Assembly: GCA_963575745.1 (NCBI GenBank)
Contig: CAUYUJ010000703.1
Coordinates: forward strand, 406,549 to 470,548
Direction of reading: 5' to 3'
DNA length: 64,000 nt
Source of the DNA: Prorocentrum cordatum
Taxonomy: Eukaryota > Sar > Dinophyceae > Prorocentrales > Prorocentraceae
Of this stretch, positions 33,131 to 42,290 are shown piece by piece. How positions within the stretch are numbered: position 1 is the first letter of the stretch; the number at the start of each line of letters is the position of its first letter. The position numbers were made by a program, and so were the translations under genes. The notes below the pieces were generated by a model. The model was given only the letters and a program-made list of their open reading frames with translations. It made no database searches and had not been told where the DNA came from.

Positions 33131-33403
33131 TATGAGGGCGCGCCGCTGGATGACCCAAAGGGGGGGGGGGGAACCCCCCTTCTTTTCTTCGATCCGTCGT
33201 CGGGGACCCCCCCCCTCCCCCCCTTTCCCGATCCGTCGTCGGGGACCCCCCCTCCTTTCCCGGTCCGTCGCCGGGGACCCCCCCCCCCTCCCTCCTTTCG
33301 GCCCCCCCCTCCCCGTTTGGCCGCCAAATTCGAGGCCCCCCCCTTCCCCCCTTTCGCCACGGCGCCCCCGGTCTCTGGAACCCGACCCCTACCACACCTT
33401 ACA

Positions 33404-33465
33404 CTAATCTTCACCCTTACCCTAACCCCGAACCCTAACCCCAAACCCGAACCCTAGCCCCAAAC
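33404..33465 (+). repeat. Interstitial telomere-like CCCTAA stretch
   Basis: About 60 bp of ACCCTAACCCCGAACCCTAA-type words, degenerate relatives of the plant/alveolate-type C-strand telomere repeat. Too short and too interior to be a chromosome end. Confidence 0.6.
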
Positions 33466-34443
33466 AGCACTCACTACTCATTACGCACTACCCACTACCC
33501 ACAATTGACTACTCGCTACTCACTACTCACTACTCACTACTCACGACTCAGTGCTCACTACCCACGGTTCACCACCCACGACGCACTACTCACTACTCCC
33601 TACTCGCGCTCACTACTCCCTACTCAATACTCACTATTCGCTAAACAAACGCAACTCACTACCCACTACTCACTTATCACAAACCACTACCAACTGCCAA
33701 CTAACCACTATCCACTACTTACTACTCACACTTCACGACTCACTACTCACTGCCCACAACCCACTACTCACTATCCACTACTAGCTACTCGCTACTCCCT
33801 ACTCACTATTCGCTACTCCCTACGCCCTACTTGTTGCCCAACACGCACTCTTCATTACCCACGACTCACTACGCGCTACGCCCCCACTGCTCACTACTTG
33901 CTACTACCTACACCTACTCACTACTCCCAACTCACGCACTACTCACTACTCACAAGTCCCTCCTAACTACTCACTACTCACTACTCCCTACTCGCTACGC
34001 ACCAACCCCTACTCATTACTCACTTGTGACTCCTGCCTACTCCCCCCTCGCTACCCACTACTCACAAAGCCCTACCCGCTACTCGCTACTCACTACCCGC
34101 TACTCCCTACCCGCCACTCTGTACTCGCTACCCGCTACCCGCTACTCACCACTCACTACCCACTACTCTCTACTCACTGCGCCTTACTCACTACTCACTA
34201 CTCACCCCTCGCTAATCGCTACTCCCTATTCCCTGCTTACTACTGACTGTGCACTACTCACGACACACTACTCACCCCTACGACCCACTACTCACAAATC
34301 TCTACGCGCGACTCACTACTACCACTACCCATTACCCACGACTCACTACTCACCACTCACAACTCACTGCGCACTACTCCCTACCAAATACCCACTACTC
34401 ACCAGTCGCTACTCAAAACACTCTACTCCCTACTCACTACCCG
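33465..34443 (+). repeat. Degenerate 7-bp repeat (TACTCAC)n, about 980 bp
   Basis: About 140 imperfect TACTCAC units (ACTCACTACTCACTAC...). The 7-bp period makes a 7-residue peptide period in any open frame. Directly adjoins the telomere-like stretch. Confidence 0.9.
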
Positions 34444-34624
34444 AGAGGCCCCCTCCCCAGCCCCATGTTCGGCGCAAAGGGGGGGTCGACCCCCCCCCCT
34501 TGCCATCGCCAAAAGGGGGAGGGGGGGAGGGGGGGGGGGGGTCGAAAATCTCCCCCCCCCCCCCCCCCTTTTGTGTATCCAGGGCCATCCACTGGCGCGC
34601 TTTCATAGAAGTAAGTCCCTTTGT

Positions 34625-34875
34625 TGTTGTTTCTCTCTCTCTCTCTGTCTCTTTCTCTCTCTCTCTCTCTCTTTCTCCCTATCCGTCTCTCTCTCTCTCT
34701 CTCCCCGCCCGCATACGAAACTTGAAGGGCCAAGGTGCATGGCGTGAAACGACATGAGACAAGGGAGAGGAAACGAGAGAGAGAGAGAGGGAGAGAGAGA
34801 GAGATGAGAAAGAAAAGGAGAGAATGATTGAGAGAGAGAGGGACAAAGCATCAACACACTAGAGCGAGAGATAAG
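34625..34875 (+). repeat. (CT)n tract followed by (GA)n tract
   Basis: About 85 bp of CT repeat at 34627-34712 and about 110 bp of GA repeat at 34765-34875 on the same strand, around a 50-bp centre. The arms can pair. Confidence 0.9.
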
Positions 34876-35256
34876 CGACCAGACCTCCAAATCCTGTACC
34901 TACGCCTCCTGCTCTTGCAACTTCTGATCCTCCCTCTCCTCCACCACCTCCCCTGCCAGTGGTTAACGACAATTGGCTGAACAAAGAAGTTCCTTCTCCC
35001 CAACGTTCTTTTACCTTTTCGAACTCTCGCCCCTGCGCCTCTAGTCGGGAGCGTAGGAAAGCGCACAAACCCAGAGGAACCACAAGCAACCAAGAGACCA
35101 CAGGCTGGGGTGGTGGAGAGTGGACTCTGGTCTGGTGGGGAGCAGAAGCGATTCGCTGCATGCAGGTCTGGCTTGCGTTCCAAGGGGTTCCAGCGCCCCG
35201 CCCGCAACTGGTGTATTGATAGATGGAAACCTCTCGCCTGATCCTCCTCCTCCGTC

Positions 35257-36210
35257 TTAGTCGGGCACTGGGTGCGCCAGTGTCTGGTCCATCCCTGCGC
35301 TTTCGTCCGCCGACTCCACCACATAATCGCGAAGTGCTGACGAACTGACGTCAAAGGCCCTCCTCCACCTCTCCCTCCTCCACCTCTCCGCTGTGCTCCA
35401 AAAACCCAACGCAGTGAAATCCGCACACCGTGGACCATCGGAGGTCTGGATCCGTCCCCGGCCCCAGGACGCGCTGCAGAGGAGGCTTTTCTGGCCCATG
35501 GGAGCACGCTGCTGGAGGAAGCACGACGAGCTCATCTTCAGGTGGGGCGCCACGCGCTGGACGGACTCATCCTCCAGCAAAGGTGCGACCACGACGACGC
35601 CGTGCTGGCCAAGCACCCCGACGTCGCCGCGGGCCCTGTGGGTCAGTAGCTCTGTCTGTCGCCCGGGCCAGAAGTTGCGCCCGAGCCGAGCCAGGTTTTG
35701 GCCGGACCGGGGGCCGGGCGGCCGGGCGAGGGCCCCGGGAGGCTGAAGATTTTGGGTTGACCCAAGAGGGGGTTCAGCTGAAAGGGGGTGGTGCAATAGG
35801 TTTGAAACAATTGTATTGCGCATGTCTTGCTTCGGAGAATTGTATTGCACTGTAGTGCCACTGATTGTATGGCACGCGAAAGCCCAGCGATACATTTGTG
35901 CACCCGTTTGTATTGCACGCCCCAAATCCATTGCAACCCGAAAATCTATTGCACCAAATCTAGTGCACCACTCCCTTGTCGCTAGAACCCCTTTTGGGTC
36001 AACCAGAAGATTTGCCAACGCCTCCCGCCGCGACTTGGCCATGCAACGAGCTAAAGCAGGTCGGGGGCCCGCGCGCTTCCTCGGCCCCCACTCGCCTCCC
36101 CATTGGCTTTGGACGTCGGCAAGGGGTGCGGCAGACAGGGGTGTGGTGCCAGTCGTGGAAATGGTGATCTGATTGACGATAGCTAACATCGCCATATTCA
36201 ACAGTGGCAT
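35257..36210 (-). CDS. Unassigned ORF interrupted in frame by a TIR element
   Basis: A minus-strand frame opens with ATG at 36208-36210 and ends with TAA at 35257-35259, 317 residues. The first part (IVNQITISTTGTTPLSAAP) and the last part (GVVVVAPLLEDESVQRVAPH, DFTALGFWSTAERWRRERW, SALRDYVVESADESAGMDQ) look like ordinary protein. The middle, about 87 residues, is translated from the 253-bp TIR element at 35753-36005 plus one 8-bp target copy. The 261 added bases are a multiple of three and contain no stop in this frame, so both flanks stay in phase. Without the insert the product would be about 230 residues. I do not recognise the family. Confidence 0.45.
   Translation of the reverse strand: MPLLNMAMLAIVNQITISTTGTTPLSAAPLADVQSQWGGEWGPRKRAGPRPALARCMAKSRREALANLLVDPKGVLATREWCTRFGAIDFRVAMDLGRAIQTGAQMYRWAFACHTISGTTVQYNSPKQDMRNTIVSNLLHHPLSAEPPLGSTQNLQPPGALARPPGPRSGQNLARLGRNFWPGRQTELLTHRARGDVGVLGQHGVVVVAPLLEDESVQRVAPHLKMSSSCFLQQRAPMGQKSLLCSASWGRGRIQTSDGPRCADFTALGFWSTAERWRRERWRRAFDVSSSALRDYVVESADESAGMDQTLAHPVPD
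35753..36005 (+). mobile_element. TIR element family G (253 bp) with 8-bp target duplication
   Basis: Left end TGGGTTGACCCAAGAGGGGG; right end, complement, TGGTTGACCCAAAAGGGG. The similarity extends about 45 bp inward to GTGGTGCAATAG / GTGGTGCACTAG. A perfect 8-bp direct repeat, GAAGATTT, flanks it at 35745-35752 and 36006-36013. An 8-bp duplication is typical of hAT-like elements among others; no transposase is encoded. Confidence 0.85.
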
Positions 36211-36289
36211 CACACCTCTTCACACCACACCCCTTTCCTACCTCCAGACTGGCGTGCAGCACCGCCGAGGCGCCGCCACATGGCCGATT

Positions 36290-37100
36290 CCAGGACCCCT
36301 GAACTCAAGCATATTTGACGTCGCAGCGCGGCAAAGGCTCTCCGCACGCGCGCTCGGGTGACGGCGCTGCGAATTGCCGGCAGCAAGAGGGTAAAGGAGA
36401 GGGGAGAAGCGGCCGCGGGACCCCTGAGCTCAAAGATAGCGCCATCTCATCGGGGGCGCAACTTGTACTTTCGCTGGCGTCTGCCGGCCATCCGCCGGTT
36501 TCGTTTTACTTCCGCCAACTTCCGCCGCCCTTCCACCGCCTTCCGCCGAGCAAGTGATAACAATTCCTTGGATCCTTGAAGGCGGGGCCGCCCATCTGGA
36601 ACGCCTCACCTCGCTGCAGTTCCCTCCCGAAGCCCGGCCGCAAAACTGGTTGGCACCCGAGAGTCTGGCCCCCCTTCCCACTGTCAGGCTGCCACCACGC
36701 ATTTTTTTCTTTACGTCAGCGGCGAGGCAACGGGCTGCTCCAGCGGGCGGATGATCCAGGGCGACCGCGATACGCAAATTGGCCGGCGTGCAAGAGGGGC
36801 AAAAAAGGAACGAAGCCAAGTAAGAAACCCAGACCCCCGACGTCGTGATGTTTTCGCAACGTTGACCCCCAATGGTCTGGACCCCCTCCCCGGGACCAGT
36901 TTGTCATCCTGAGTCGTTTTTTGAGGCTGGGGGATTCTCAAGTGGCGGCGTGCCGCATCCCATTTCTCAAAAATCACTGTCGCCTCGGCGCCGCGCCCAT
37001 TTTTTCAAAAATAGCATTCTCGCCATGACGCCGCGCATATGTTTTGGTTCAAAGTTGTTTTTCAGGGGGGATGGGTGATGGCGTGTTGTTTGCGTACTTC
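36290..37100. other. Spacer without recognised gene
   Basis: GGACCCCTGANCTCAA occurs at 36292 and 36419; otherwise unique, with no recognisable domain. Confidence 0.5.
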
Positions 37101-38990
37101 TCATGTCGGCGCGGTATTAACGCTCTGACCTTAGGACACCCATTGGCATTGCATTGGCGTGGTTTGGCATCGGACTTGTGCTGCACTGTGTCGGCAGTGC
37201 GCTGGCCTTGCGCTTGCATTGCGCGCGCGGCTTCCGTTGAGACCTCTACAGAAAAGAACAAAAACGATGCAATCCACCATATGCAGGTTTCCTAATGCCC
37301 CTCCCGCAAGACCAAGTCAAATGGAATCCTGAACCAGACGGATTCCTATGTTCAGTCCCTTCCCCCACGCACACACAAAAATATTCCGAACCAAGTCCTC
37401 CACAGAAGTATTCCAATCTAAAGCATCCACATAAGTGTTCCTAGTGACATACGGGGGAACGGATTTATGTCGTCCTCATCGAATCGCATTGACTCGGGGA
37501 TGTCATGCAACGACCACGTGCTGGCATTGCACTGGCATTGTGCTGGCAATGCCTTGGCACAGACTTGCATCGAATTGGCATACATAGCAGCGACCTGTTG
37601 ACTCCTCCACGAATAGTTCCTACTGAAATCCTCCATTGCAGGAATCCTACTTCAACCACACACAGAGATATCATTATTGAAATATCGAACGCAACATATT
37701 TGATTGGTGTCCTTTGGTATTGCAGTGGCCGTGCGCTGACAAAGCGCGGGCATAGCACAAGCATTGCCTTGGAATTGATTTGGCATTGCATCACTGCTGG
37801 GGGCCTTCATATAAGGATTCCCGTTGAATTCTTCAGAAAGCTCCTACTGACATCCTCCATAGCAGGATTCCTAGCTCAGTCCTCCACAGAAGGATTACAC
37901 TTGCAAGTTTCTTGGTAACAAGCAGGTTCGTTGGTGCCCCTGGCCATTGCATTGGCCTTGCGCTGACAGAGCTATGGCATAGCACAAGCATTGCCTTGGA
38001 ACTGATTCGGCAACGTATCGCTGCTGAGGCCCTCCTTGCTAGTTCAATCATCCACATCAGGGTTTCTACTGGAATATAGAGGTCAAACGATTCATTGGTG
38101 CCCTGTGGCATTGCATTGGCATTGCGCCGACAGCGCGCTGGCACAGCACAAGCATTGCCTTGGAATTGGCTTGGCACTGCATTCCTCCCGAAGCCCATCA
38201 TCCAGGGATTCCTGTTCAACTCCTGCACAGAGGGGTCCAACTGAACTCCTCCATGACAGGATTTCTGGGCCAGTTCTCCACATATGGATTAGACTTGCAA
38301 TCTTTCCAACAAGTTGATTGGTTCCCCTGGACATTGCATTGGCTCTGCGCTGACTGAGCGCTGGCACACCACAGACATAGCCTGGGAACCGACTTGGCAT
38401 TGCATTTCTACTGAAACCTTTATACAAGGATTCCTGTGGATTTCCTCTACAGCAAGGCTCTTACTGAAACCCTCGATAGCAGTATCCTTTGTTCAATCAT
38501 GCACGTTAGGGTTTCTAGTGACACATTGAAAACCATACATTGGTGCTCATTGGCGTTGCCGTGACCTTGCACTGGCAAAACGCTGGCACAGCACAAGCAT
38601 TGCTTTGGAATTGCGGTGGCACGCATTCCCATTGGGACCCTGCATAAAAGGAGCCTCATTCCACTCCTCCACAGAAGGTTCTGACTGAAACCCCAAAAGC
38701 AGGATTCGGATTCCTAGCTCAATCCTCCACATCAAGATGTCGATTGAAAGATGGAACAGCGATTCACAGGTGCCCCTTGGCATTGCGTGGCCTTGCGCTG
38801 GCAAAACGCTGGCATAGTACATGCATTGCCGTGGACGCGAATTGAATTGCATTCCTCGTGAAGCCCTTCATAGATGGATTCTTACAAAATTCCTCCTCGG
38901 ATGGCTCCAGCTGAAATCCCCCATAGCAGGAGTCCTATTAAATCATCCACAGCAGGATTTCTATTGGAATATAACATGAAAAAAAAGGTT
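37100..38990 (+). repeat. Satellite-like tandem array with a period of about 225 bp
   Basis: The landmark AGCACAAGCATTGCCT or a close variant is at 37754, 37981, 38145, about 38368, 38590 and 38815: spacings 227, 164, 223, 222 and 225. Each unit combines an ATTGC-rich core (TTGGCATTGCATTGGC) with a TCCTCCACAGAAGGATTCC spacer. One unit is about 60 bp short. The first units, from 37100, are degenerate. Confidence 0.85.
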
Positions 38991-39079
38991 CATTGATTTC
39001 GCGTTGGATAGCGTTGAGTGGGGATTGACATTGCGCTAGCCAAGTGCTGGCGTTGCACTGGCATTGCGCTGGCGACGCA

Positions 39080-39368
39080 TTGGCACGGACATGGCGTAGG
39101 GGGAGTGGGGGGGGGGTCAAAGGGGTGGGGGTATTTGGGGAGCGCCTCCGGGGGGGGGGAGCAAAACAAACAAACCAAAACAAAAACGGCAAGGGGGGGG
39201 TCTGGCAGAATAATTTTGTTTTTGTGTTGCTCCCCTCCCCCCCTCAGGCGGCGCCGCGGGCGGTAGGGGGGAGCGCTCTGGCCTCCCGCCCTTCCTCTCT
39301 CTTTCCTTCCCTCTCCCCTCACCCCTACCGCTCGGCTCCCGCGCCTTGCTCTCTCTCTCTCTCTCTGG

Positions 39369-39401
<33 letters not shown>

Positions 39402-40690
39402 CGAACGTCCCTCCCTCCCTCCCTCTCTCCCGCTCTCTCTCGATCTGTCTCGCCTTCCTTCTCACCTCCGCCCGCGCTGCAGCGCGCACCTCGGAAGTGA
39501 ATCGTGCCGCGCGTCGGTCCCCCAGACCGCCACTTGAGGTCCCGGGGGCCCGACGAGGGCCCCCAGGGGCACCTCCCGCCCTGACTTTTTCACAACGCGA
39601 GAAAGTCTGGGAACGACGCCCCCTCTTGGCCGCAAGAGCGCCTGGGTGCACGACGGGGCGCCAAGGAGCAGCGGTCCGTGAGCCGCTTCGAGGTCCAAAA
39701 GCTGCTCGCCCCTGCCTTCTCGGCGTGCCGGCTGCGGCCCCTCCCGCCACCCTTCCCTCACGTTCTCCACTGAAGGGGGCCCAGGGGCACCCAGACAAGT
39801 GGACACAAGCCCAAAGCCCCCCGCATGTTCCATGTTTTCTGGGTGTCCGTCTCACCCTCCACTTCCCATATGTTCTGTATTTTTCCTAGGCATCGAGAAT
39901 TGTTTGTGTCTGTGTGTTTTTTTCCATCCTGATCCATCCTTTCCCACTGCCATTCCCATCTCGTGCGTGGCCCCTGCGACCTGCAGCAGAAACACGTATG
40001 CCAGCGGGGCAAACTCGACGTCGCCTGCCTCCTCTGCAAAGTTACTCAACACTCGCCTTGAAGCGGCGGGAGGGGGGGGGGGGATGGCTCTGATGGCGCG
40101 GCAGCGAGGACGAGGAGGACCCTGAGGAGGGAGGAAAGGCGGTGGAGAGCGACGAGCGTCGGGAGGGTGCGCAGGAGCAGGGGGAGGGGCGAGGAGTGAC
40201 GGCGAGGGCAGACTTCTAGGAGCCCTTGGGCCCCCAGCGGCGGAGCCGAGCAGCAGGAGGAGAGGAGAGGAAGAGGAACGAGACGCGCAGCTGGAGCCTG
40301 CGCTCGGCACGACGTGCGGAGGCGGGAGACGAGCAGAGAGAGCGCGCCCAGACGGCGGCCGCGTGCCCACCCTCGGCGCTGGCACCCCCGGGGATCTCGG
40401 ACCAGTGGCCGTGTCGCTCGCCCCTCGGCACGCCAGCAACGAGAGCTGCGCCGAGGCTCCCCGCAGGGGCAGGACGGCGAGGAGCGGCGAGGCAGGGAGG
40501 GCCGGGAGGACGGCGGACGAGGAAGGCAGCGGCACCAGCGGAGCGAGACGCCCGCCCCGCGCCGTCCTGACGCCCTCCACGGCAAGCACGGTGGTCTCGT
40601 CCCACTGCTTCTCCGGGGTGTCGCGGGAGTGGTGCACGAGGAGGCCTGGCCCCAGCCCAGCCGCCAGAACGGAAGAGGAGGGGGGAAGGG
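39080..40690. other. Spacer without recognised gene
   Basis: Contains G homopolymers, a (CT)n tract at about 39348-39445 and GC-rich sequence with overlapping frames on both strands, none recognised. Confidence 0.5.
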
Positions 40691-40699
40691 GGGAAGGCG

Positions 40700-40860
40700 A
40701 GGAAGAGGAGGAGGAGGAGGAGGAGGAGGCGGAGGCGGAGGAGGAGGAGGAGGAGGAGGAGGAGGAGGAGGAGGAGGAGGAGGAGGAGGAGGAGGCAGGA
40801 GGAGGAGGAGAGGAGCAGGAGGAGAGGAAGGAGGAGGACGGAAGAGAAGGACGATGAGAA
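40700..40860 (+). repeat. (GGA)n array at the 3' side of LINE-2
   Basis: GGA array, equal to (TCC)n in the LINE-2 sense orientation, starting within about 100 bp of the last recognisable LINE-2 sequence. Confidence 0.9.
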
Positions 40861-40949
40861 GGAGGAGGAAAAGGAGAGGAACGGGAGCGGGGGGGGGAAT
40901 GAGAAGCGATGCCCCCCCCCCCCCGACAGGCAGACTGGAGGAGCGGGGA

Positions 40950-41390
40950 AGAGGTGCGAGGCGGGGAGTAATATCAAGAACAACCGCCCAGGGAATCCAT
41001 ATTCGGGGGACCCCAGCCAGCGCGGTGGATCCAGAGGTGTTCGGCAACCCCCCAGGGCCCGAGCATGACGATGTACCCCGCCTGCCGAGGTCCTCGACAA
41101 TCGGTCCCCCAGGCGTTTCCCTTTGGCGATGGTGATGGATAAGCCCCCCGCCTCGGCAGAGGTTGACGACCAACATCGTATCGATGCCCCTCCTCACGTC
41201 ACGCCGCAACTCCACGAAGGGCCAGGGGACATGGATCAACATCTGGCTCCTGGAAGCCATGTTCGCGAGCCATGCCTTACCCCTTGGCGTCCAAAGCTGG
41301 AAACAGCAGCAGGAGCATGGGTAGAACGCGGGTCGCAGAGGCGGGGACAAGCGGGGCGACGGGGGTGGAGGAGTTGTTTTTGGAATTAAG
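40950..41390 (-). pseudogene. LINE-2 C-terminal remnant
   Basis: The minus-strand frame holds RGKAWLANMASRSQMLIHVP and WPFVELRRDVRRGIDTMLV, then Pro/Leu-rich sequence running into the array. It follows LINE-2 ORF2 in order and ends before the (TCC)n tail. I assign it to LINE-2 from position and style. The domain itself is not recognised. Confidence 0.5.
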
Positions 41391-41421
41391 CGTCGTTGGA
41401 TGCAAGTCGTCCAACCCGCAG

Positions 41422-42075
41422 TCAGAAAATGCCCAGCAGCGCCGCCTTGAATCCCGGGCCAGATCGACTCCCGGTCCCCGCTGGAATTCCTGGGCCAATC
41501 TCGCGGGCAATTCGACCTCGAGGCGCCCCCCCGAGCACCCGAGCGTGAGACGCTCGCCCGAGCGTGAAGCACGCGTCCGAGCGAAGTGTTTTAGCGGCTT
41601 GGCACCAAGCCGCGGTCGGAGGCAGCCGAGGGTCACTACGGGGCGTACTTGGGCACAGTCGGGAGCGGGAAAAGCGTGGAAGATGCGAGGAATCCGCGGG
41701 CGGCGGAGTACGCTCGGAGCATGAAGTTCTTGCGCGCGTGTGCCAGAGCACAGACCTGCTAGGCAGTAAGAGGGCGTCGACGGCGGCCATGCGCGTGGGC
41801 AGGAGAAGCTGACCCCAGGAAGCCTCAAACAGAGCGTGACGCACGCGGCCGAGCCAGACGAGATGCAGCGGGGGCGAGGGGGTTGGAGCGGTGTGCAGGC
41901 TGTTGTGCGAAACTGGGCTCTTTGCCTCCCTCCCCCTCCTGCTACTGCGCGCGGCGAGGCAGTCGGGCGCAATTCCTAGGCTGTTCACACCGCGCTGCAG
42001 ACTCTTTGCGATGACGACGACGACGTCGACGACGACGACGACGACGATGGTGACGACGACGACACCGAGACGCAC
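41422..42075 (-). pseudogene. LINE-2 post-RT region, degraded
   Basis: After the interruption the ORF2 frame resumes (AKSLQRGVNSLGIAPD, then LHLVWLGRVRHALFEASWG, AWCQAAKTLRSDACFTLG) and ends at 41422. The first residues repeat the peptide just before the interruption. No catalytic motif remains and the codon pattern is weak. Confidence 0.5.
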
Positions 42076-42172
42076 AAGACTCCCTGCCAGCGGCTAGAAA
42101 GCTGCCTCTCGGATGGCAGCGTCCCCGCCTCTTTGGCCGCAGGACATAGTCGGTAGAGAGAGAAAAAGAAAA

Positions 42173-42290
42173 GAGAGAGAGAGAGAGGAAGAGGAGGAGG
42201 AGGAGGAGGAGAAGGAAGAGGAGGAGGAGGATGATAAGGAGGAGGAGGAGGAGAAGGAGGATCAGAAGGAGGAGGAGGAGGAAGACAACT
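42173..42290 (+). repeat. (GGA)n microsatellite inside LINE-2 ORF2
   Basis: GGA/GAA array within the segment that interrupts LINE-2. A (GAC)n run at 42010-42065 lies in the same segment. Confidence 0.9.

Noticed and set aside
33505-34440. Leu/Thr/Tyr/Ser-rich frame of several hundred codons
   Set aside because: It is the 7-bp TACTCAC repeat read in frame; the peptide period equals the DNA period.
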